A stretch of 64,000 bases of DNA from Caulobacter sp. (GTDB taxonomy: Bacteria > Pseudomonadota > Alphaproteobacteria > Caulobacterales > Caulobacteraceae). Below the pieces are notes generated by a model. The model did no database searches and was not told the DNA's origin. It worked only from the letters and a program-made list of their open reading frames with translations. Numbering within the stretch: the first letter of the stretch is position 1; each line of letters opens with the position of its first letter. The position numbers and the translations under genes are program-made. This document shows positions 33,889 to 42,059 of the stretch, in pieces. The stretch spans positions 186,001-250,000 of the forward strand of contig JAGHZU010000004.1 of NCBI GenBank assembly GCA_017745235.1. The letters run 5' to 3'.

Positions 33889-36138
33889 ATGTCCCGCATC
33901 AAGTTCGCCTGCCTCGCCGCCGCGTCGGCCTCAGCCCTCCTCCTGGCCCACGGCGCCCTGGCCGCCGAATCCGACGCCGCCCTGGACAGCGGCGAGGTCG
34001 ACAAGGTGACGGTCACGGCCACCCGCTCGGAGAAGAAGCTGCAGGACGCGCCGGTGACCGCCAGCGTCATCACCGACGCCGAGATCGAGGACGGGCTGGT
34101 CAAGGACATCAAGGACCTGGTGCGTTTCGAGCCTGGCGTGTCGGTGCGCCGCGCCCCCGCCCGCTTCACCGCCGCCGGCGCCTCGACCGGCCGGGACGGC
34201 AACGCCGGCTTCAATATCCGCGGCCTGGAAGGCAATCGCGTGCTGGTGCTGGTTGACGGCGTGCGGGTGCCCGACGGCTACGCCTTCGGCGCCCAGAACA
34301 TGGGCCGGGGCGACTATGTGGACCTGGACCTGCTGAAGTCGGTCGAGATCGTGCGCGGCCCCGCCAGCGCCCTCTACGGCAGCGACGGCCTGGCCGGCTC
34401 GGTCAATTTCTTCACCAAGGACCCGTCCGACCTGCTGACCGGCGGCAAGGCCTTCAGCCTGCGCGGCCGGGTGGGCTACGCCTCGGCCGACGAGAGCTGG
34501 ACCGAAAGCCTGGTCGCCGCCGGCAAGCAGGGCCGCTGGGAAGGGTTGATCGCCTACACCCGCCGCGACGGCGAGGGCCAGAAGACGGCCGGCACGAACA
34601 ATTCCGCCAACACCGACCGCACCACCGCCAACCCCGAGGACAACCAGTCCAACGCCGTCCTGGCCCGCGTCGTCTACACGCTGAACGACCAGACCCGTTT
34701 CCGTCTGACCTACGACCACCTGGACAGCGACACGGACTGGACGGTGCTCAGCGCCATCGCCAAGCCGCCGCTGGCCTCGACCAGCGTCATCGGCCTGACC
34801 GCCTTCGACAAGGTGCGGCGCGACCGGGTCAGCTTCGACCATCGCTTCACCGGCGGCCAGGGCTTGGTCCGCTCGGCCACCACAACTGTCTACTACCAGG
34901 ACAGCACCACCCGGCAGTACTCGGCCGAGGATCGCAACACCGCCGCCGACCGAACCCGCGACGCCACGTTCGACAACAAGGTCTGGGGCGCGGCCATCGA
35001 GCTCCACAGCGACACGACGATAGGCGGCGTGGCCAACAGGTTCGTCTGGGGGGGCGACGCCTCGATCACCCGCCAGGAAGGCGTACGCAATGGAACCGTC
35101 CCGCCCGCCGGCGAAGTGTTCCCCACCCGCGCCTTCCCCAGCACCGACTACACCCTGGCCGGCGCATATGTGCAGGACGAGTTCTCGCTGGGGCCGGTGA
35201 CCTTCTATCCCGCCATCCGCTTCGACTACTACAAGCTGGAGCCCAAGAAGGACGCTCTGTTCACCGCCAACACGCCGGCCAGCCAGAGCGACCGCCACGT
35301 CTCGCCCAAGCTGGGCGTGGTGTGGAAGGCCACCGACCTGGTCACCGTGTTCGCCAACGCCGCCGTGGGCTTCAAGGCCCCCTCGCCTTCGCAGGTGAAC
35401 AACGGCTTCGCCAACCTCGTCTCCAACTACATGTCCATCTCCAACCCGGACCTGAAGCCCGAGACCAGCGAGACCTACGAGGTCGGCGTGCGCCTGAACC
35501 GCGCCCGCTGGAACGTCAGCGTCACGGGTTTCACCGGCAAGTACGACGACTTCATCGAGCAGATCCAGGTGCGCGGGACGTTCACGCCCACCGATCCGGC
35601 GGTCTACCAGTATGTCAACCAGACCAAGGCCGAGATCACGGGGGCGGAGGCCCGCGCGGCGTTCGACCTCGGCGCGGGCTTCACACTGCAGGGCGCGGCC
35701 TCGTACGCCCGCGGCAATTCGGAGAACAACGGCAAGAAGGCGCCCCTGGTCTCGATCGATCCGGTCAAGATCGTGACGGGCCTGTCGTACCGCGATCCCG
35801 CCGGCCGCTTCGGCGGGGCGCTGAACGCCGTGCGCTCCGACCGCAAGTCGGCCGGCCGCTCGGGCGTCAGCTGCAGCCTGACCCTGGCCGGCCCGCCGCC
35901 GGTCACCCTCAGCGGCTCCGATTACTGCTGGATGCCCTCGGCCTTCACGGTGTTCGACGTCACCGCCTACTGGAACCTCACCGACAACGTCACCCTGCGC
36001 GGCGGCGTGTTCAACGTCACCGACCAGAAGTACGCCTGGTGGAGCGACGTGCGCGGCCTGGCCGACAACTCCACCGTCAAGGACGCCTACACCCAGCCCG
36101 GGCGCAACTACGGCGTCTCGCTGGCGGTCAAGTTCTAG
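33889..36138 (+). CDS. TonB-dependent receptor, heme/hemoglobin type
   Basis: This is a 749-residue outer-membrane receptor with a signal peptide (MSRIKFACLAAASASALLLAHGALAAE). The TonB box region VDKVTVTATRSEKKLQD is followed by a plug domain with NIRGLEGNRVLVLVDGVRVP and VEIVRGPASALYGSDGLAG. The 22-strand barrel ends in VRGLADNSTVKDAYTQPGRN and a final Phe. That ending is characteristic of the heme/hemoglobin receptor subgroup. A Fur-like operator upstream supports iron control. A heme ABC transporter is not present nearby. ATG 33862 is an alternative start. Confidence 0.9.
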   Translation: MSRIKFACLAAASASALLLAHGALAAESDAALDSGEVDKVTVTATRSEKKLQDAPVTASVITDAEIEDGLVKDIKDLVRFEPGVSVRRAPARFTAAGASTGRDGNAGFNIRGLEGNRVLVLVDGVRVPDGYAFGAQNMGRGDYVDLDLLKSVEIVRGPASALYGSDGLAGSVNFFTKDPSDLLTGGKAFSLRGRVGYASADESWTESLVAAGKQGRWEGLIAYTRRDGEGQKTAGTNNSANTDRTTANPEDNQSNAVLARVVYTLNDQTRFRLTYDHLDSDTDWTVLSAIAKPPLASTSVIGLTAFDKVRRDRVSFDHRFTGGQGLVRSATTTVYYQDSTTRQYSAEDRNTAADRTRDATFDNKVWGAAIELHSDTTIGGVANRFVWGGDASITRQEGVRNGTVPPAGEVFPTRAFPSTDYTLAGAYVQDEFSLGPVTFYPAIRFDYYKLEPKKDALFTANTPASQSDRHVSPKLGVVWKATDLVTVFANAAVGFKAPSPSQVNNGFANLVSNYMSISNPDLKPETSETYEVGVRLNRARWNVSVTGFTGKYDDFIEQIQVRGTFTPTDPAVYQYVNQTKAEITGAEARAAFDLGAGFTLQGAASYARGNSENNGKKAPLVSIDPVKIVTGLSYRDPAGRFGGALNAVRSDRKSAGRSGVSCSLTLAGPPPVTLSGSDYCWMPSAFTVFDVTAYWNLTDNVTLRGGVFNVTDQKYAWWSDVRGLADNSTVKDAYTQPGRNYGVSLAVKF

Positions 36139-36170
36139 CCGGGCCTTATCCCCTTCGACCGGCTTGAAGC

Positions 36171-36207
36171 ACGGGTCGCGATCGTGTCGGCGGTCGCGGC
36201 CCGTTTT
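36171..36207 (+). terminator. Terminator after TonB receptor
   Basis: ACGGGTCGCGA (36171-36181) pairs over 11 positions with TCGCGGCCCGT (36194-36204), one of them G-U, and is followed by TTTT. Confidence 0.6.
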
Positions 36208-36283
36208 CGTGCCCGATTTTATGAAAGCGCGCCCAGAACAATGGTTCTTGCCGCCCAGGGCCTAGGTGACTAGGACCGCGACC

Positions 36284-37153
36284 ATGGACACGCAAACCGT
36301 CGCCGACCGCTATATCCTGATCCTGCAATGCCCCGACCGGAAGGGCGTGGTGGCCGCCGTCTCCAGCTTCCTGGCCGACAACGACGCCTCGATCGTCGAA
36401 AGCAGTCACTTCAACGACGGCCTCGCCGACCAGTTCTACATGCGCACGGTGTTCCGCGCCGACGGCGACATGCCCAAGATCGAGGCCCTGCGCCAAGGCT
36501 TCGAACTGATCGCCAAGCGCTTCGGCATGACCTGGTCGCTGCACGACGCAGCCATCAAGCCCAAGGTGCTGATCGCCGTCTCCAAGTTCGGCCACTGCCT
36601 GTTCGACCTGCTGCACCGGTGGCGCGCGGGCCTGCTGCCGGTCGAGATCGTGGGCGTGATGTCCAACCACGAGGACATGCGCTCGTTCGTGGAATGGAGC
36701 GGCCTGCCCTACTTCCACCTGCCGGTGACCAAGACCACCAAGGACCAGCAGGAGGCCGACTTCCTGAAGCTGGTCGACGACCTGGACGTCGATCTGGTGG
36801 TGCTGGCCCGCTACATGCAGATCCTCTCGCCCGCCCTGTGCGCGCGCCTGTCGGGCAAGTGCATCAACATCCACCACTCCTTCCTGCCCAGCTTCAAGGG
36901 CGCCAAGCCCTATCACCAGGCCTACGAGCGCGGCGTGAAGATCATCGGGGCCACGGCCCACTACGTGACCACCGACCTGGACGAGGGTCCGATCATCGAG
37001 CAAGGCGTCCATCGCGTGGACCACAGCCATACGCCCGACGACCTGGTCACACTGGGCCGCGACGTGGAGTGCACCGTGCTGGCCCGCGCCGTCACCTGGC
37101 ACGTCGAGCACCGGGTGCTGATCAACGGCGCCAAGACGGTCGTCTTCGACTGA
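36284..37153 (+). CDS. purU: Formyltetrahydrofolate deformylase
   Basis: PurU hydrolyses 10-formyl-THF to formate and THF, balancing one-carbon pools. The 289-residue protein has an N-terminal ACT domain (RYILILQCPDRKGVVAAVSSFL) and a C-terminal formyl-transferase fold with the catalytic Asn-His-Asp set in INIHHSFLPSFKGAKPYHQA and TTDLDEGPIIEQ. A start at 36284 (MDTQTVADRY) is preferred over the in-frame start six codons upstream. Length and motifs are normal. Monocistronic. Confidence 0.96.
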   Translation: MDTQTVADRYILILQCPDRKGVVAAVSSFLADNDASIVESSHFNDGLADQFYMRTVFRADGDMPKIEALRQGFELIAKRFGMTWSLHDAAIKPKVLIAVSKFGHCLFDLLHRWRAGLLPVEIVGVMSNHEDMRSFVEWSGLPYFHLPVTKTTKDQQEADFLKLVDDLDVDLVVLARYMQILSPALCARLSGKCINIHHSFLPSFKGAKPYHQAYERGVKIIGATAHYVTTDLDEGPIIEQGVHRVDHSHTPDDLVTLGRDVECTVLARAVTWHVEHRVLINGAKTVVFD

Positions 37154-37240
37154 GCATGACGCAAACTTAACGGGCGCAGCATCGCGGCCGCTCCTAACCT
37201 GTCCCTCCGAAGACCTCAGTTCGCGCATCCGGGGGACCAC

Positions 37241-38125
37241 ATGGGCAGGATCAGGATCGCGGCGCGCGTCGCCGTGGCGATTGGCGCGCTGCTGCAGGGC
37301 GCAGGGCCCACGCTGGCGGCCGAGCACTATGCCGGGCCGATCATCGACACCCACGCCCACATCCGCACCAGCGACGACAACGGCCTGACCGACGAGCATC
37401 CGCGCGGCACGGCGGCCCTGCGCGCGCTCGATCAGGCCGCCGGCGTCCAGCGCAGCGCCCTGATCGTGATGGCCCGCAAGGGCGACATGGCCGCCACCCG
37501 CGCCCTCAACGACGCCCTGCTGGCCGCCGTCGCCGCCGATCCCCAGCACTTCTATCCCATCGCCTCGGTCCATCCCGCCGATGGCGACGCAGCCCTGTCC
37601 GAGCTGGAGCGCCTGGCCAGGCTGGGCGTGAGGGAGATCAAGCTGCATCCCAACAGCCAGCAGTTCGACGTGGCCGACCCGGCTGTGGCTCGGGTGACCG
37701 AGAAGGCCGGCCAGCTGGGGATGGCGGTGCTGTTCGACAGCTACAATCCGCTCGACACCAACCAGCTGGGCAAGCTGATGATGCTGTCGTTCCAGCAGCC
37801 CAACACCCGCTTCATCTTCGCCCACATGGGCTTCACCCAGTTCCGCGAGTTGCAGACCCTGGCGACGATGCGCAAGCTGGGCCGGGGCGGCAACGTCTGG
37901 TTCGACATCTCGGCGATCGCCCCGGCCTATGCAGGCTCGCCGGTCCAGCCCGAGTTCGTCTGGACCCTGCGCCGGCACGGCATGGATCACGTGCTGATGG
38001 GCTCGGACTGGCCCGTCGACACGCCCGCCACAGCCGTCGCGGCCGTGCGCGCCCTTGGCCTGACCGCCGACGAAGAGCGCCTCGTGCTGCACGACAACGC
38101 CGCCAAGCTGGTGGGCGTGGACTAG
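37241..38125 (+). CDS. Exported amidohydrolase-2 family protein
   Basis: This is a 294-residue TIM-barrel metal-dependent hydrolase with a signal peptide (MGRIRIAARVAVAIGALLQGAGPTLA). Metal ligands are visible as IIDTHAHIRTS, REIKLHPNSQQFD, FIFAHMGFTQF and VLMGSDWPVDTP. These are the motifs of PF04909 amidohydrolases, which include decarboxylases and lactonases. The substrate is unknown. The signal peptide is uncommon for the family and indicates periplasmic action. Confidence 0.87.
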   Translation: MGRIRIAARVAVAIGALLQGAGPTLAAEHYAGPIIDTHAHIRTSDDNGLTDEHPRGTAALRALDQAAGVQRSALIVMARKGDMAATRALNDALLAAVAADPQHFYPIASVHPADGDAALSELERLARLGVREIKLHPNSQQFDVADPAVARVTEKAGQLGMAVLFDSYNPLDTNQLGKLMMLSFQQPNTRFIFAHMGFTQFRELQTLATMRKLGRGGNVWFDISAIAPAYAGSPVQPEFVWTLRRHGMDHVLMGSDWPVDTPATAVAAVRALGLTADEERLVLHDNAAKLVGVD

Positions 38126-38153
38126 GGGCCGACGCTCTGCAGTCGCCCCAGGT

Positions 38154-38171
38154 CCCGGCTCTACGGCCGGG
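38154..38171. repeat. Short intergenic hairpin
   Basis: CCCGGC (38154-38159) pairs with GCCGGG (38166-38171) inside a GGTCCCGGCTCTACGGCCGG-type element between convergent genes. It may act as a weak bidirectional terminator. There is no strong T-run. Confidence 0.4.
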
Positions 38172-38237
38172 ATGACAATCGAGACTTCTGCGCCCGAATT
38201 GGGGAGAGGCCTGGCCTCCGCCTGCCATCTTGAACGC

Positions 38238-39041
38238 TCAGGCCGGCGCGACCAGCCCCAGCGTCGCCGCCACCGGCAGCCATAGAGCAAGGTCGGCGAT
38301 CACCGCTCCGGTCTCGCGCCCGCTGGCCTGGGCCGCCCGCGCCGCGGCGGCGTGGACGTCCTGGCCCTCGCCGCCCAGCGCCTCCAGCCAGGCGAAGCGC
38401 CACGCCGGCAGGACATGCGTGCTCACCCGGTAGTGGCTGCGCGCCACCGCCACGCCGCAGGGCTGGGCCGGCGGCGGGTCGATCGCTCCGCTTCGTTCCA
38501 CTGCGGCCAGCACCGGTCCGGGATCGAAGTCCAGGCTCAGCAGCCGCACGCTGTCGGGCCGGCGCAGCCGTGCGCCCGGAATCAGCATCAGGTCCGCCGC
38601 GCCGGTGAAGGGCGCCGCCCGCTCCAGCCCCGACGCCCGCTGCACCTCGGCTCGCGCCCGGTCCAGCTGCGCCAGCTGAGCGGGCAAGGCCGACAGGGCG
38701 TCGGGATCGTCCTCGGCCGAGGGCCGGGTGGCCTCCAGGTAGTCGGCGAAACGCTCGCCGAACGCATAGAGACTGGGATCGCCCGACGGGTGCTCGGCGA
38801 TGTAGCCGGCGGCGAAGAGGTCAAACACCTGCTCCCCGGCCAGGGCGCGCAGGCACGGGAACTCGGCCGTCAGGCACTCCAGAAGCCGCGCCTGGTAGCC
38901 GCGCGCATACAGCATCAGGCGCCGGGCGGCCGTCAGGCGGTTGTCGCCCACGACAATGTCCTCCAGCCCGATCGGCGCCGCCTGGCCCAGGATCGCGCCC
39001 TGCATCCAGCGCTGCAATTCGGACAGGTTCGGCTCAGCCAT
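38238..39041 (-). CDS. DUF2063 partner protein of MNIO enzyme
   Basis: This is a 267-residue protein of the DUF2063 family (HvfC/BufC/MbnC-like), recruitment partners that present peptide substrates to DUF692 enzymes. The N-terminal helical domain has [40 protein letters not shown] and [10 protein letters not shown], the family pattern. A smaller C-terminal part carries [20 protein letters not shown]. It overlaps the DUF692 gene by eight bases and is the last gene of the operon. Its partnership with the adjacent enzyme is inferred from family knowledge. Confidence 0.85.
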   Translation of the reverse strand: MAEPNLSELQRWMQGAILGQAAPIGLEDIVVGDNRLTAARRLMLYARGYQARLLECLTAEFPCLRALAGEQVFDLFAAGYIAEHPSGDPSLYAFGERFADYLEATRPSAEDDPDALSALPAQLAQLDRARAEVQRASGLERAAPFTGAADLMLIPGARLRRPDSVRLLSLDFDPGPVLAAVERSGAIDPPPAQPCGVAVARSHYRVSTHVLPAWRFAWLEALGGEGQDVHAAAARAAQASGRETGAVIADLALWLPVAATLGLVAPA

Positions 39042-39933
39042 GGACGCGGATCGCCCCTTCCGCCCTGTCCGCCCTGTCCGCCCCCAGGCCGGGCGATCGT
39101 CCCTCCCGTACCAGCCGCGCCTTGGCCAATTCGGCCAGCAGATCGGGCCAGGCCGGGATCTTGGCGTCCCATTCCAGCAGGGTCGAGACCCCGCCCGTGC
39201 GCGCCTGGGCCCGGGCGTACAGCGGCCAGACCGCATCGGGCACCGGGGCGTCATGGGTGTCCAGCAGGTGCGTGCCCAGGTCGCTGGGTCCCGCCAGATG
39301 CACCTGCACGATGCGCTCGGCCGGCAGGGCGTCGATATAGGCCAACGGGTCGAAGCCGTGGTTGAAGGCGCTGACATGGACGTTGTTGACGTCCAGCAGC
39401 AGGCCGCAATCGGCCGCCTCGGCCATGCGCGCCAGGAACTCCCACTCCGGCATCTGCGAAGCGCGGAAACGCAGGTAGGTGCTGGGATTCTCCAGGATCA
39501 GCGGCCGCCCGAGGCGATCCTGCACGGCCTTGATCCGGTCGACCACGTGGTCCAGCGCCGCCTTCGTCAGCGGCATGGGCAGCAGGTCGTGGGTGTTGAT
39601 CCCGGCCACGCCCGTCCAGCACAGATGGTCGGAGATCCAAGCCGGCTTCACCCGCTCGGCCAGGGCCGCCAGCTTGTCCAGATAGACCCTGTCCAGCGGG
39701 TCGGCGCCGCCGATCGACAGCGACACCCCGTGCATCACCACCGGCCGATGCGCGGCCACCACCTCCAGCACGTGGGCGGCGTAGCCGGCGTGGTCGAGGA
39801 AGTTCTCGGTGATGATCTCGAACCAGTCCACGCCCCAGGCGGACGGCGCAGCGGCCATCAGGTGCGCGAAGTGCGGTTCGCGCAGGCCCACGCCGTCGCC
39901 CAGGTCGGGCAGTCCCAGCCGCGCCGCCGCCAT
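39034..39933 (-). CDS. DUF692 multinuclear iron oxidative enzyme (MNIO)
   Basis: This is a 299-residue TIM-barrel protein of the DUF692 family (MbnB, TglH, HvfB, BufB), which use two or three irons and O2 to rework cysteines of partner peptides. Metal-ligand motifs are present: [78 protein letters not shown] and DTHDAPV. The ATG overlaps the stop of the ferritin-like gene (ATGA), and the gene itself overlaps DUF2063. The product made here is not known. Confidence 0.93.
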   Translation of the reverse strand: MAAARLGLPDLGDGVGLREPHFAHLMAAAPSAWGVDWFEIITENFLDHAGYAAHVLEVVAAHRPVVMHGVSLSIGGADPLDRVYLDKLAALAERVKPAWISDHLCWTGVAGINTHDLLPMPLTKAALDHVVDRIKAVQDRLGRPLILENPSTYLRFRASQMPEWEFLARMAEAADCGLLLDVNNVHVSAFNHGFDPLAYIDALPAERIVQVHLAGPSDLGTHLLDTHDAPVPDAVWPLYARAQARTGGVSTLLEWDAKIPAWPDLLAELAKARLVREGRSPGLGADRADRAEGAIRVHG

Positions 39934-41915
39934 CAGGTGGACGGCGGGAAGACGAGCCGCAGCGGATCGGCCGCCGGCGGCTTCTCGGGCACGGTCTTGT
40001 GGCGGTTCTTCATCACTTCGCGATAGGCGCGATAGGCCACGTCGTGCACCTTCTCGCCCTTCCTGTAGTTCAGCACCCCGATCGGTTCGGAGCTCCAACC
40101 GCCCTTCCCCGGCGCCTGATCGGTGGCCGGCACGAAGTCGTAAAGCTGCATGAAGCCCTTCTCGGGGAAGAGCTGGGCCGCCGAGATCGGTACGGCGCAG
40201 CCGCCGAAGCCGCCGCACTTGTTGTCGCTGGGCGCGGAATACAGCGTCGGGTCCGGACGGCCGCAGCCGCCGCCCACCACAGCGCCGCCGCTGCGCGCCA
40301 CCACCGCCGAGCCGCAGTTGCCCCCGCCCGTGGTGGGCTGGACGAAGCCGCAGCCGCCCTGGGCGTGACACAGGTTCGAGCCTCGGCAAGTGTGGAAGAT
40401 CGTCACCTCGGCGCAGCTGTTGGCCCCCGCCCCGTCCAGGTCCAGGCCCTGGCAGGCGTGATAGAGCTTGTCGGCGATCACCGGGGCCAGGCCGATCGAC
40501 AGGTCCGGCGTGCGGCCCAGCACCGCCCAGGCGATCGACATGCGGTCGCCCGAGCCGGCCATCGAGGGGAACGGGAATAGCACAGGGCCAGAGGCCGGCG
40601 GGTTCCAGTATTCGTCCAGCACCTTGGTCACGCCCGCGATGGCGCCGATGATGGCCTGGCTGAGCAGCTTGTGGCTCTCCTCCCGCTTGTCGGGCAGGTT
40701 CATCGCGTTCAGCGCCGCCGCCGTCTCGTCGGGCGTGGGCAGGCCGTAGGGATTGGCTGGATCATAGTCGGCCGTCATCAGGTCCTTGGCGGTCCACTGG
40801 CCCACGCGGGCCAGCCACTGGGTCCAGGTCTCGACCTGGGGCAGCAGGTCCAGCACCTCCTGGAAGCGCTCGTAGTGGTCCTTGGCGTCGTTCGCGAAGC
40901 GAGCCACCGCGTCGGCCGAGGGGATCTGAACGCCCTTGTCGTTGTAGCTGGGATAGTCGGCGCGCAAGGCCGTGTCTGACGGCTGGTACTTGGGCTTGAC
41001 CGCCTGCAGCATCATCGGCCGCTTCTTGATCTCGCTGCCTTCGCCCTGGTCGGTGATGGCGTCCATCATGTCGACCATCTGCTGGAAGGCGATGGCCTTG
41101 TCCGTGGTGGCGATGGTGGTCTCGAACCCCATGAACTCGCGCATGGGGTGGCCCGGCGAGGAGAAGCTGTTGAACAGATCGTTCTGCTTGGCCGTATCGG
41201 TGAAGGCCTTGTCCCACAGCGTCGTGCCGTCGCTGTAGGGCAGGCTCAGATAGTCGTAGTAGCACTGGTACATCCAGCCGATCGTGCCGAACAGCGGCAG
41301 GGGCTGGCCTTCCTCCCAATCGTCGAACGGGGCCTTGGGGAAGTAGTCCTTCACCTTGCCCGGCTTGATGTTGATGCGCGCCTTGTCCTCGGGCTGCTCG
41401 ATGGCCAGGAACAGGCGCACGATGTCCTTGGACAGCGGGCCCACATTCACCGCAACGTCCTCGTGGGCGATGGTGTCCTTCAGGTCGATGATCCCGGGGA
41501 CGACGCTCTTGTCCGGTCCGTAGCAGGTCCAGCCGTTGATCTCGTCCTGCAGCGGCGCGCCGGTGAACATCGGCGCCTTCACGCCGACGACCGTGGCCAT
41601 GTTGGCCGCCATCTGCAGGTGCAGCATCTCCTGGATGAACACCGAGAAGACGATGTTGAAAGCCTGCTCGTTGGCCGTCTTGGGATTGGCCGAGGTCTTG
41701 GCGCCGGGCCACAGGCGTCCCTTGTAGAAGTCGTTCCCCTTGCCCGTGATCGCGTGCATGCCTTGGATCGAATACAGGCTGGTCATGTAGAGCGGGATCG
41801 TGAACAGCTCGACATTGACCGCCATCTGGGCGATCGCCTGCAAGGCGGCCAAGTCCTTGTCCTTCAACGACGGATCGCGGGCGACCTGGGCGCTGGCGCT
41901 GAGAGTACGGGTCAC
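39933..41915 (-). CDS. Ferritin-like protein with cysteine-rich segment, possible MNIO substrate
   Basis: This is a 660-residue soluble protein. Near the N-terminus is a ferritin-like helical region ([20 protein letters not shown], then [20 protein letters not shown]), with the Glu and His of a di-iron site. The rest is unrecognised except for nine cysteines between residues 488 and 573, in clusters such as [17 protein letters not shown] and [11 protein letters not shown]. The start is taken as GTG 41915 because GGAGGA precedes it; an in-frame ATG at 42017 would add 34 residues. No signal peptide. Translational coupling to DUF692 suggests the cysteine segment is the enzyme's substrate (inference). 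Confidence 0.75.
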   Translation of the reverse strand: MTRTLSASAQVARDPSLKDKDLAALQAIAQMAVNVELFTIPLYMTSLYSIQGMHAITGKGNDFYKGRLWPGAKTSANPKTANEQAFNIVFSVFIQEMLHLQMAANMATVVGVKAPMFTGAPLQDEINGWTCYGPDKSVVPGIIDLKDTIAHEDVAVNVGPLSKDIVRLFLAIEQPEDKARINIKPGKVKDYFPKAPFDDWEEGQPLPLFGTIGWMYQCYYDYLSLPYSDGTTLWDKAFTDTAKQNDLFNSFSSPGHPMREFMGFETTIATTDKAIAFQQMVDMMDAITDQGEGSEIKKRPMMLQAVKPKYQPSDTALRADYPSYNDKGVQIPSADAVARFANDAKDHYERFQEVLDLLPQVETWTQWLARVGQWTAKDLMTADYDPANPYGLPTPDETAAALNAMNLPDKREESHKLLSQAIIGAIAGVTKVLDEYWNPPASGPVLFPFPSMAGSGDRMSIAWAVLGRTPDLSIGLAPVIADKLYHACQGLDLDGAGANSCAEVTIFHTCRGSNLCHAQGGCGFVQPTTGGGNCGSAVVARSGGAVVGGGCGRPDPTLYSAPSDNKCGGFGGCAVPISAAQLFPEKGFMQLYDFVPATDQAPGKGGWSSEPIGVLNYRKGEKVHDVAYRAYREVMKNRHKTVPEKPPAADPLRLVFPPST

Positions 41916-42025
41916 GACATCCTCCGACAGATCTGGCTGCACGCCGCGCGCTCGTCGGAGCTGGCGGCTGATGGCGACCGGCGACTCACGTCCGATCGCC
42001 ATCAGCTTAGGTTGCATCAACCATC

Positions 42026-42046
42026 AATCAACATTGAAGGTTGATT
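42026..42046. promoter_or_regulatory. Inverted repeat/promoter of the ferritin-like operon
   Basis: AATCAAC (42026-42032) and GTTGATT (42040-42046) are perfect arms around seven bases. On the minus strand, TTGATT and TAAGCT lie 16 bases apart just downstream, a possible -35/-10. The transcript would start near 42000, which fits the GTG 41915 start. Confidence 0.5.
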
Positions 42047-42059
42047 CTTCGCACGTCTT

